Positions 8,000 through 17,927 of a stretch of DNA of 27,382 nucleotides are shown in pieces; position 1 is the stretch's first letter, and each line of letters begins with the position of its first letter. Origin of the DNA: Astrocystis sublimbata (taxonomy: Eukaryota; Ascomycota; Sordariomycetes; Xylariales; Xylariaceae); contig JAJNNY010000137.1 of the NCBI GenBank assembly GCA_022453515.1, forward strand, positions 1 through 27,382, written 5' to 3'. Under the pieces are notes generated by a model that was not told where the DNA came from, did not search any database, and was given only the letters and a program-made list of their open reading frames with translations. Both the position numbers and the translations under genes were made by a program.

Positions 8000-10900
8000 G
8001 CCTGTTGTTGGCGTACCCGTAGCGCCATTATATCTGCCTGTGCTCTTTGTAAACACTGGTTCTTGTATTTCTCCTGTACTTCTGGTGGGATGTTGCTCTC
8101 TACTCCACCATACTGGTTGGCAAGGCCGGGGAGAATCTGATTATACAGTTGCGATGACCGTTGTCGTAGCTGTATATTGAGCTGCATGCTCATTGGGTTC
8201 CTAGCCTGTCCCCGCTGCTGAAGCTGTTGCATGATGGCCATCTGGTTCGGACTGATACCATTCATGTTCATAAAGTTCTGGTTTCCCATCTGCTGGCCAG
8301 GCATTTGACCTGGCACATGGCCCTGCATCTGGCCCTGCATCTGGCCTTGCATCTGACCCTGCATCTGACCCTGCATCGAGGCTTGTTGTGCCGCCTGATA
8401 CCGCAGCTGCAGTTGTGCATTCATCATGTTGTTCGCGTTCTGTCCGTTCCCAAACTGCTGCATCATTTGTTGGCGCATGACTTGTTGTTGATACAGTTGC
8501 TGTTGTTGCTGCTGCTGCTGTTGCTGCTGCTGCTGTAGCTGTGGGTTTTGCCCGTTCATCATGCTATTTTGAATTGCCTGAAGCTGCGCGTTCTGCTGCT
8601 GAGCTGCGCGGGCGCGGGCCTGCTGCTGTTGAGCTGCCATCATCTGGGCCGCCAACATCTGTTGCTGTTGCGTCATCGGTTGACTCATGCCCTGGTGACC
8701 CATATGCATGCCAGGGCCCATTGGTGATCCGTGTGCCGCCATACCAGGTGGCGGACTCGCCTGCGTCATGCGAGGAGTAGGCATAGGTCGGTTGATAGGT
8801 GTGCCATGTGGCATTTGCGGGGTGGCGCTTGGCATCCGAGGTGTGTTGGACGGATGGCTTTGCTGGCTGCCTCGGGCTGACATACTAACGGCCATGGGTG
8901 CAGAGATGGGCGGTTGGTTTTGAACCACAGACCCGGGTCTCTGAGGACTAGCCCCCATACCTGAGTTGGTTTGCGACATGGGCACATTGCCAACCATAGG
9001 GCTCGACATATTTTGTGGCGTGTTTTGTCGTGCAATGGGTGACGAAGCAGGTGGCTGCGATACCCCTTGGGCGAACCGATGGGCCTGTGCAGTCGGCATC
9101 CCGTTGTTGGGCAGCCCGTTGGATATTGCTCCATTCTGCGCGGGATGTCCATGCGGAGTCGGGGGGATTTGGTTGAGCTGTGGAGTCCCTGGTGATTGAG
9201 CCGCAGATGCAGCGGCGACAGCCTGGGCCTGAGCCTGTTGTTGTTGTTGCTGTTGCTGTTGTTGTTGTTGTTGCTGTTGTTGTTGTTGTTGTTGTTGTTG
9301 CTGTTGTTGCTGCACCTGCTGCTGCTGCTGTTGCTGCTGCTGCACCTGCTGAGCCTGGGCTTGAGCACGCTGTTGGGCATGCAGATGGCGCTGTGCTGTA
9401 TCTTGGGCCATGCGTGAATTTGCAGCGGCGGTGTTGCGAGCGGCTTCTTCTCGGCGTTTTGCTTCTTCTGCGGCAGTCTGCCGCTGCAGCAGAGCCTGCT
9501 GCTCTGCCTGCTGCTGCTTTTGGGCACTAATCTTACGTTCATTTTCGGCTTGTCGTAGTCTTTCCTGTTCCTTCTTCTCGGCGTGTTCTTTCTTAATGAC
9601 AGTGAGGGCATTGAATCTCTCGAACCGTGGCTCGAAAGCATGTGCTCCTGAAGATGCATTGCCGTCCGTTCCGTCGGCATTTCCCTGGCCGGAGCTCATG
9701 GCAGATGAAAGTCGTTCGTCATATGTGAGCATGTATTTCTCCTTTTCTTCCCTCAATGCTTTGTCTGCGGCCCTTTCAGCAGTAGTACGCTTTCTGGTCT
9801 TTGGCTTAGGTGGAGGTTCTGAATGTTTGGAGTCACACAGGCTGTTAATGCAATCAATGAAATCTTCTCGAGTCTTCGGCACGTCAAGATTAAGCGGCGC
9901 AGTGGTAGCTAGCAAGATTTGAGATTCAACAGCATATAAATCACAATCTCCGAGCTCCGTCTTGCCGCGTTTGAGTCTCTTTGCCGGGGGCGGCATATTA
10001 CTCGCCGACGGTGTGGGAGGTACGGCGGATAGGGGTGTAGGTGGTGGCATGGTACCAATTTCGCTCCCCGTTTTGGGGTCGACAGAGCCACTCGGCGCTG
10101 TGGACTTGATCATCAAGTCTCGGGATAGACTTTCGGGTGTTGGGAGAAGAACTAGAGTGTAGACTCTGGCTTCTGATGGCTCCTTCGCACTATGGGAGTT
10201 GGCAGCCGGGTTGTGCGCAGCAACGTTTTCCTTCTCACTCGAATCTTCATCGTGAGCACCAGGCTTGGGTTTAGACGAGCCATGGTCGTTGCCAGTCATG
10301 TTCTCTTTGGGGAAAGGAGCGTAAGGCGACGGGGTAATATATGGATTCGAGTTGTGTATCGAGAAGGGTGTGCTCGAGTTCGACTTGGATGTTGGTCGGG
10401 CGATTTCCTTGGCCTGCACGGCAAACCTGTGATCATGTGCTTGGACGATAAGGCAGCCTTCGTAGAATTGAACGCCATTCTGGGTGAGATCTTCGATCAA
10501 GTCATGTGGTATGGTCCTGGTGCGGAGGTGTTCGATGAATATGCGCATGGGCGACTTGTACGAGAAGGTGCCTTCCTGCTGGTCGAACCGGAAGTGATTG
10601 GGGTGCAAATGCAAGATCAGCGAGGGCGGGCACCCGCTGAACTTGTCCAATATGTACTTGGTTTCATCTTCGACTAGGGTTTGTAAGCACATGGTAGCCG
10701 AGGGGAGAAAGCAACCGAGGGAGGATGGGGTCAATAGAGGCAGTGGTGCCAACCAACCTTTGGGGCGAGGCTCGAATATCTGAATCGGAGGTTTGCTCTG
10801 ACTCAAGCCAGCCGATCTGAGCGGTGCTGCAGCGTTCTTAGAGTTCCGCGCACCAGAGGTGTTGATGGTGTCGCGGCGAGCGCGAGGGGCACCTGGACGG

Positions 10901-11118
10901 CTGGGAGCGCCAGGCCCACCATTCGTCGCAACGAGATTCGGAGGCTGGTTGCTCTTAGCGGTGTTGATCAGAGCCGGCGGCTTCGAAGCGGCGATGGAGG
11001 GAGACGCCGAGGCCGACGACTGCGAAGGGACGCCGTTTGGCTGCGCGACGGGAGGCGGAGGACGTTTAATCTTCGGGGGAAGAGGCGGCGGCACAGCGGT
11101 CACGACGGTGGGAGCCAT
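7909..11118 (-). CDS. SPT20: SAGA complex subunit Spt20
   Basis: Spt20 is a core structural subunit of the SAGA histone acetyltransferase coactivator and acts in the nucleus. One open frame encodes 1,069 residues. The N terminus is Pro-rich. The Spt20 domain follows at about 149-232: a YILDKFSGCPPSLILHLHP segment, then HFRFDQQEGTF, and FYEGCLIVQAHDH near the end. Later come a Lys-rich stretch with KRLKRGK (putative nuclear signal), a long Glu/Arg/Gln coiled-coil region, several polyglutamine tracts, a run of MQGQ repeats, and a Met/Gln-rich tail. Minus-strand 10757-10674 (84 nt) looks like a stop-free, frame-keeping intron (donor GTTGGT, CTTAC branch site, TAG acceptor). Splicing it removes residues 121-148, giving 1,041 residues and joining EPRPK to VEDETKYIL. 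The domain assignment is strong; the N-terminal splicing is uncertain. Confidence 0.93.
7962..8001 (-). repeat. CAG/CAA repeat: C-terminal polyglutamine tract of SPT20
   Basis: Mostly pure CAG codons (read as CTG on +) encode about 14 Gln shortly before the end of the protein. The low codon mix suggests recent length change. Confidence 0.85.
8321..8376 (-). repeat. 12-bp tandem repeats encoding GQMQ units in SPT20
   Basis: About five copies of a 12-bp unit (+ strand consensus CCCTGCATCTGG or CCCTGCATCTGA) encode repeated Gln-Met-Gln-Gly. Copies differ at only one or two bases, mostly silently, as expected of slippage under protein-level constraint. Confidence 0.85.
9225..9355 (-). repeat. 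Main polyglutamine region of SPT20 (CAA/CAG mixture)
   Basis: Two uninterrupted Gln runs separated by Val, the longer about 27 residues, flanked by Ala/Gln segments. On the + strand this reads as TTG/CTG repeats. The CAA and CAG codons are interspersed, which normally slows slippage compared with pure CAG. Confidence 0.88.
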
Positions 11119-12104
11119 CGCAGCGGCGGATAGATAGCCAGAAAGCAGTGTAGGCTTCCTACCTATCGCATCGGCTGTGAGAGTCGGGGCATCGGTGGCG
11201 CGCGTGTTGATGGCAGGCAGCGCTCTAGTCCCAGACAGCCTGGGTGGGTGTTAAAATGGTGTGGGATGCGAAGGCGCATGCGGCGCAGAAGTTGCTCGGT
11301 CGGATTGCAGGCGGTTTGGTCACGTCCTGGTTGCACAGTCTGGAGCAGCTGACATCAACCAAGGTCAACAAGACTCAAGACTCAAGACTCAAGACTCAAG
11401 ACCTAAGACACGCGTTGGACGACAGGTGCTGCGGAGATGCGCGACGGAACAGGGGCCTGCGGGGGTGACGGGTGACTTCGCTACTCGTAACGGGTCGACG
11501 GCTGTATGGAGGACGACAATAATGAAAATGCAGGTTTGGGAGAAGATAGGGCGTTTTGGCGAGTCTTTGACCAACACTGGATGTCGACGATGGATGGAGG
11601 GAGGATGGGCGGCATGGCAATGGACTGTGGTCAACGAATCAATGAGCCGCACCAGGTACCGTTACGTACCTAGGTACTTGAGCAGGTACCCTGACGTGCT
11701 TAGGTAAGTGTGCCAAATGTGGGGTGCTTATTTAGGTGAGCACCTACGTGGGTATTGCAGATGTCGCAGCTGAGCCTGTCGCCACGCCTTTGCGCTTACA
11801 TACTTAACCTCCTACACGGGTCTTAGCAAGGAAACAAGAGATTTCATATATCTAGGTGACGATTGGGTGGTAAGTTGTAAGTTGTACAACTCGTAAAGAT
11901 TGCGGTTAGGAGATTGGACTGGATCATGGTCCTATGCGGACAGTGGAAATTGCGGGATTGTGTACATATGGGAAAACATTTCTAGAGGGGCGCACGTCGT
12001 AACCTCCAAGCTAGCGTGCTAAGCATATTAGGTATGTACTAGACAGATCTTCCTATAAGAGCCATCTACACCCCAGCCGTCAACCGGCAGTGCTAATGCT
12101 ACCA
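11119..12104. other. Spacer upstream of SPT20, downstream of the Pex22-like gene
   Basis: This should hold the SPT20 promoter and the 3' end of the Pex22-like gene. It contains a heptamer array (11371-11405) and GGTACC/CCTAGGTA motifs at about 11655-11705. Open frames here are short and use biased repeat sequence. No gene is supported. Confidence 0.5.
11371..11405 (+). repeat. AGACTCA heptamer tandem array
   Basis: Four perfect AGACTCA units followed by one imperfect unit (AGACCTA), about 250 bp upstream of the SPT20 start codon. A related array lies upstream of GCD1. Confidence 0.93.
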
Positions 12105-13483
12105 TCACTCTTTCCCCTGAACCCGACGCAACCAGTCATCGCCTACTCGCAAACTGTCCACCACTACCACGCCTCTGCCTCGTCCTACTCTCTCCTCTTT
12201 CTGCCACCACGGTTCCGTCTCTTTCTTCTCGACTTGCTCCGCCTCCGACTCGCTGTCTGCCAGGCCCCCGTGGCCTCCATCGGCGCCAACAACGAGGATG
12301 AGATCATGCCGTAACCACGACTGGAGCTGTGTCACCAATGCCCCGTTCTCCCCGGCCAGTGAGCCCTGCAGGTAGAGCACCTCGGGTTCGAGATGCCGGA
12401 GCATGTGTACATAGCCACCGGCTGTCGTAAAAGGCATAATCATCGTTTCCTTCTCGACGAGGGCCAAAGCCTGCGAATAAGCAGCATTGAAGGCCGAGTT
12501 GGCCGAGTTGGCCGCCAATCTAAGTCGTGTTACATTAGCAAAAGAGGATGACGCCGAAGCGCGAGCGCACGCCAAGACTTACAGAGGGCTTTTCGCTTCC
12601 TCGCCGGCGGCGGCTTGGGCCTGGTTATGACTGATGTTTGAGAAGGATGAACTCAGAGAAGCCGGAGGTAGGTTACTTGCTTGTGCCTCGATACCAGCCT
12701 CCTTGATACCCGGCGCGTAGATCAGCACAAATAACTTGACCTTGGCAAAGTCAATGTGCTTGGGGATATGCGATAGAAGGGACTGCCACGCGTTGTTAGC
12801 AAATGCGTGCGGCGGATTCGAGAGCGCATATCTTTGCCTACCGCATGTTCGTGGATTCCATCCTCGTCGAACTCATCCATGCTCGTATCTGCCGACACGA
12901 CAATGACGACCGTCTTCCGGTGGCGCCCAGGTTCCTGGGACCGCGAGGCCGTTTTGGACGGGGGCTTGTCTCTTCGCGATTCAGCCTCCTCGGACCATGT
13001 TTCGTGGTCTGCATATGCGTTCTTGTCCTCCTCGCGAATGGCGGCCAGGGCGCTGCCGACGGCGGCACCAACACCGGCTACGCCTGCCGCGACTGTCTTG
13101 CCGGCATTGGAGAGGAACTGCTGCGGGCTGGGCGTCCTTCGCAAGGCGCCCGACATCTGCGCACTCCACCCAGCAGCAGCACCGGTGGCCTCGGGAGGTA
13201 CATCGCCGACACCGTAGCTGACGTCGTCTCCGGTGACGGTTGGCTTCGCGGGGAATTGGCGGGATTCCCGGGCGTTTGCGCCGTACGGGGGGTTCTCGCC
13301 GTAGTCGGCATTCTCATAGTCGAGGTCGGCAGGCGCAGCGTCGCTCTCCTCCTCTTCGTTGCTGCGCTGACTCCAGGCCCAGGCGGCAACGCCGACGGTG
13401 GCGACGGTGACGGTGACGGCGAGGGGAATCCAGTGGCTCCAAGCCCCCCTGCGGGACCTCGAGGATTCGTAGGAGGACGACAT
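12105..13483 (-). CDS. Probable Pex22-like peroxin (peroxisomal membrane anchor)
   Basis: Three exons, 13483-12842, 12782-12583 and 12519-12105, give 418 residues. Introns are 59 nt (GTAGGC to CAG, phase 0) and 63 nt (GTAAGT to TAG, phase 2). A single transmembrane helix lies at about residues 17-38, after a short Ser/Arg-rich N terminus. An acidic, disordered stretch follows, then a Gly/Ala/Val-rich segment (about 131-149). The C-terminal part looks like a Rossmann-type fold: a beta strand KTVVIVVSAD (190-199), then HIPKHIDFAKVKLFVLIYAPG, and later a strand LILVVGADGG. This layout matches Pex22-like proteins of filamentous fungi, which anchor the ubiquitin-conjugating enzyme Pex4 at the peroxisome for Pex5 recycling. 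The assignment rests on architecture and a remembered pattern. Other membrane-anchored Rossmann proteins are possible. Confidence 0.65.
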
Positions 13484-14383
13484 TTAGTCAGGCAGGATCA
13501 TGGCACTGCGCGTTGCCCGGCAGGCTTCTTTCTGGATTTGCATACACGACCTCAGGGACCGTGGATTCGCACAGCCGTAGTGCCACAGGCGGAATGGGCG
13601 GTGCAGCGGCGACGTCGTCGACGGTGTGTCGAGCTAGCGGGTCGAGGATGCTGTCGTGTTATCGCATTGATGGATCGATCGGTGTGGACGGGGGTGGCTG
13701 GTGTGGACGGTCGTTGTTGTTGATTGAGGTGCCGAGATCCCTGCTTGGCCGAGGCTCTCTGGGCGAGTCTGGGGGCTGAGGGGGGGTGTCTGGTTGGCAG
13801 GGGTAACCAAGGCACGGCTCTGGCTGCCCAGGTACCTAGGTAGGTAGATTCCTGTTCAGGCTTCCAAAATACAGATACTTAGTACTTAGTACTTCCCCGT
13901 TGGAGTATGCATTATCGATAAGCACCCCCGGCCAAGACGACTGCCAACTGGTAATGACTCTTATGTGCACGCACTGTGCAGCCAGTACCTCCCTACATGT
14001 AGGTACGGCAGGAACTTGGAATCACATCCCACCTGGCTGGCTCTGGTAAGGCATCATCATCACTATATGCTTGTTTGCTTTCACTTGTGGACAGCCTCGT
14101 AGGTACGAAGGCCGTACTGCTGTTGTCGACCTTGCATTCACTTCTCGTCTCCGATAACGGCTATTGGAGCCCTCGTAGCCAAAGCTGACTAGGTATCTAA
14201 CCTAGACTTGGTTTTGCTTTGGCTCAAGGACCAGGACTCAGGACTCAGGATTCAGGACTCAGGACTCAGGATTCAGGACTCAGGACTCCATCGAGTTCAC
14301 GACTCGAACTCGGGGTTGAGCAGCCACCACGAACTTGCATCCAGAGCGTGCGTTGGTGCCATTCAACACCAATATCAATCAAT
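13484..14383. other. Divergent promoter region between the Pex22-like gene and GCD1
   Basis: This 900-bp region holds the promoters of both genes, which point away from each other. It contains CCTAGGTA/TACATGTAGGTA motifs at about 13830-13850 and 13990-14005 and the AGGACTC array at 14233-14288. The GC-rich open frames at about 13490-13815 look like unconstrained promoter sequence. Confidence 0.55.
14233..14288 (+). repeat. AGGACTC heptamer array with 21-bp higher-order period
   Basis: Eight 7-bp units in the order A A B A A B A A, where A is AGGACTC and B is AGGATTC. The array ends 95 bp before the GCD1 start codon, so it probably lies in the 5' UTR or core promoter. Confidence 0.95.
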
Positions 14384-16144
14384 ATGCCTCACGCTGTTTC
14401 GATGGCTGCCACTGGCCTCCAGGCCATCATCCTCTGTGGGCCGGGCTCTTCATTTCCCACATTTACCACCAATCCCGACGAGAACCCCAAGGCTCTACTG
14501 TCGATTGCCAACCGGCCGATGGTCTGGTACCCCATCGACTTCTGCTACCGAACTGGTATAACAAGTGAGGTCCCCTTTACCTACTGCTCCCTCCCTTCCG
14601 CCTGCTCATCAAACACACAGATATCACCTTGATATGTCCGCCATCTGCTGCAGACGCCATGACGGCGGCACTGAATACTAACCCTTTCCTAACCAGCTTA
14701 CCTCATCCCCGTCCAGATCTAGTCGCACCGCACGACCTGGACTACAATACTGGCACTGCTGAGATTCTCCGCTTGCCTGAAATAAGAGACATTGTTAAGT
14801 GTGACCTTCTGGTCTTGCCTTGTGATCTGGTCTGTGAAATCGGTGGGGATAAGTTACTTCAAGCCTGGTTGGTAAAGGCTGCCAGCCTGGATGACTTGCT
14901 GAGCAACGAGGCCGCTCCTCATCGAAGCGGTGGATTAGGCGTTTGGTACGAGACAAAGACAGCAAACCCAGTCAAGGGTGAAGAAACCGACTTCATTGCC
15001 ACTACTCCAGTTCCTAAGAGCCTCACGACGCCAGCCAATTCCATCTTGCAACGCTTATCGTACTTGAAGTTGTCGATGCCGACGGATTCCTATAAAGATC
15101 TTGTCGAGGAAAAGAACAATTATCCTCTTCGACATGGGCTATCTCGCAGCCTTTCGAAGCTCCGGGTGCTTACAACCCATCGTGATGCACACATCTACTT
15201 CTTACCCAAGTGGATCATGGATTTTGTTCAGGAAAACGAGAAGCTAGAGACCATAGGCGAAGATGTTGTCGGATGGTGGGCCAAGGCTACCTGGCAGACG
15301 GGACTGCCCGAAAAGCTTGGCTTGGCCAAGGTGCTGCAGGGCCGCGTTGCGGAAACGGGTCTGGGTGATTCTACGCGCGAGGATAGTCCTTCCCCTCAGG
15401 GTGTGCTTTCGAAATCTCGAGACAGCTCATTCGCTGCAGACCCTGAAGAAGCACATAGTTCACTCCTGAACCAGTCTCCTCGAGCCTCAGTTCCGCCAGT
15501 CTTGGCATACATCCATCCGTCAGGGCCAGACGCGCCGCTCCTCCGACGGGTCGATACAGCCCAGCTCCTTTTGGCGGTATCCCTGCGGTTGGCCAAGTTG
15601 CCTGCAATCGAGGAAACAGGACCTGATGCTGCCTCTCCTTTCGCACATCCCAAAAAGGTTGCTTATCCTGACGGTGTCAAGCCTCGAACGACTATCACGC
15701 GGCAAGATTGCCTTATTGCCAATAACGTCATGGTGGATGAGAAGACGTCCATAAAAGAGTGTGTTGTTGGTGCTAACTGCCAAATCAAGGAGGGTGCTAA
15801 ACTCTTCCAATGTCTGCTGATGAATGATGTGGTTGTTGAGAAAGGTTGCAAACTGACTCGGTGTATCCTTGGCAAGAGGAGTGTCATTGGCGAAGGCTCA
15901 ACATTGACCGATTGTGAAGTTCAGGAGCATCTATTGGTCGAACCCCAAAGTACGTTGTCGAGTACTTCCACTCCTCCTTCTCTAGTCTCTCTTGCAGGCC
16001 TGCGATTATACTAACACTCATCAAGCCGATGACAAGGACAACAAATTGATGAGCTCCTCTGGCCTCGAAGCTAGCGAACAAGATATGCAGGATGTGCTGC
16101 AAGAGTTTGATGACGATGCAGGTAACAACACTGCATTTGGATGA
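14384..16144 (+). CDS. GCD1: Translation initiation factor eIF2B subunit gamma
   Basis: Three exons, 14384-14564, 14621-15949 and 16026-16144, give 542 residues. eIF2B is the cytosolic exchange factor that recycles eIF2-GDP; gamma pairs with the catalytic epsilon subunit. The N-terminal nucleotidyltransferase-like domain shows AIILCGPGSSF, NPKALLSIANRPMVWYPIDF and later VLPCDLV. A left-handed beta-helix of hexapeptide repeats covers about 417-495 (NNVMVDEKTSIKECVVGANC and following). The usual GxGTRL motif of pyrophosphorylases is GPGSSF, as is normal for gamma. Intron 1 (56 nt, GTGAGG to CAG) is ordinary. Intron 2 (15950-16025, GTACGT donor, perfect TACTAAC branch site) must end at AAG to reach the acidic tail DDKDNKLMSSSGLEASEQ; reading through gives a stop at 16012-16014. 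The first in-frame ATG was taken as the start; ATG 14402 is an alternative. The family is certain. Confidence 0.95.
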
Positions 16145-16757
16145 TCACTAGTCAATCTGTACTCTTACCCTTTACACCATCTGCTGCTAGAAGCTTAAAC
16201 TCGAGCTTTAGTCAGACAGGTCCTCACACATGATATGCGTTGACGGTGTGGGCTATATCAGCAATGTAGTAGGTACATGGGACACAACTTGGACTATATC
16301 ATTATAGATGGATAGACAGTGGCATATCGAATTCCAAGTCGATAGCTTTTGTCATATGATATATTCATCGCCAGAGTCATGAGGATCATTGATTAAGCGT
16401 CTCTCCCTTTTGCGCTTTGCTGTGAGTTCTCGCAGCACAGAAGCCTAGGAATCACATGGGGGTTTTCAGAGTTGAGACAACTGTTATTAGCATCATAATG
16501 TCCAAAAAGACTATGCCTACTGCGGCCCTTACAAGCCAATATAACGCGTATTATGACTTTTCATGGTAAGTGCATGCCCGTGGTTCCTGAAGCAAGTGCA
16601 AATGCAATAAAATTGATACTTATCAAATCCATTAGCAAGAAAATTTCAAGAAAATGGGAGGCATGCTCCACAGTGACAGGAAATAGTGCGATCAACAATA
16701 TGGCGGTTTAGAGTTGGGATTTGCTATCTCAGCAAAATTTGATAGCGGAAAGACTCC

Positions 16758-16776
16758 TCCGAGAAGTCTTCTCGGA
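16758..16776. repeat. 9-bp perfect inverted repeat, 1-nt centre
   Basis: TCCGAGAAG is followed by one T and then by its exact reverse complement CTTCTCGGA. It lies about 610 bp past the GCD1 stop. The symmetry would suit a dimeric DNA-binding protein or a small hairpin. Nothing else identifies it. Confidence 0.85.
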
Positions 16777-17895
16777 CTGAACCGAAAGATTAGCTGCTAG
16801 GGGCATAGTTTTCCCCCTTGTCCACCTGTCCGGCGCAAAGTGGCAGATATGATTGCATTTTGCCATCCTTTGGTAGTTGGTTTGATGTGCAGCACGCTCC
16901 TACATACGGTCAATACCCCTTGTTTATTAGACATGGTGTAATTACACTGATGACTCTTATGAGAATCGGCGCGGAGATTGGACTTGATCTGTCTCGCAAG
17001 TCGCCTACAACCCCGCTGCATGTCATGAAGAGCTACATTGTCAGCCAGTGGCTTGATTTCTAGGCCAGACAAGTGGGAAGAAAAATTCATGAGCTGGAGG
17101 CTGTACCACCACGCGAAACGCAAACTTCTTTGCCTTACAAGGCTATACCCCGTTAGCGGTTAATGAACTTTTCCAAAACAGATGTGTCATTTCTCTCTCT
17201 TCCGTGTGTACCTTTCCCAGGACTTTTGTTCACCGATTACGTACTTCGAAATGCATGCTAACAATCGAATGAGATACTTGACTTCGGGCTACACGACCTC
17301 GGCGACCTTGCTCGCGCTCTTCGCATCCTTGGAAGTTACGTTGCCCGCATTGCCACCCACATTACGTACTGCGTATTTTGTAAGTCGTGAGGCTGGTAGT
17401 TTCATAGGACCATACACCATAATACTTTATCGAGAGCTCTATGTCGAAGGTGACACTACTTAGGTTGTATGAGTCATGATAATTAATGAGTTGCTGTAGA
17501 CAGAGTCTATGCACACAAAATCTACTGCTCTCTTGATAATAACTGGTTGATCAAACCGAGTGGCAATAGGATCCTCGGTATCTCATTTCTCCCAAACATG
17601 AAGACTTCACTTCTTCTCAACCCACCAGTGTCATTGTTGGATTTTATGCGTACGCGAGAACATTCGGTCCCGAAGAACCAGTGTTACAAGTGATAAATAT
17701 GGCTTTTCTCATGTGTCTCTAACTGGGTAGGTGATGGCATAGAGGTAGCAGCGGTCAGTTCTAATTCGCTATCAACAACATACCTAGTCTTTCTTGTTGG
17801 TCCAGGCCCATGGACAGCCTCATTTTTCTAACTTAGATGCGGATACACTAGTTCCCGTCAACCCGGTGTGAACCTGTTTACCTTGTCCTACGAAG

Positions 17896-17927
17896 CCTGG
17901 GGTCTTTTCACGTTGTAAAAGACCAGG
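17896..17927. repeat. Inverted repeat with 11-bp stem and 8-nt loop
   Basis: CCTGGGGTCTTTT (17896-17908) pairs with AAAAGACCAGG (17917-17927) apart from a 2-nt GG bulge on the left arm. The loop is CACGTTGT. It could be a transcript hairpin or a remnant of a small inverted-repeat element. No flanking target-site duplication was recognised. Confidence 0.75.

Noticed and set aside
9180..9530. Poly-Leu and poly-Val open frames on the + strand.
   Set aside because: These are CTG/TTG readings of the SPT20 polyglutamine codons.
8766..9680. A 304-codon minus-strand frame rich in Asn and Ser.
   Set aside because: It is a shifted frame of the SPT20 CAA/CAG repeats, giving AAC/AGC codons.
12803..13723. 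A 306-codon + strand frame opposite the Pex22-like gene.
   Set aside because: It is a GC-rich shadow; the minus-strand gene has consistent splice sites and a membrane anchor.
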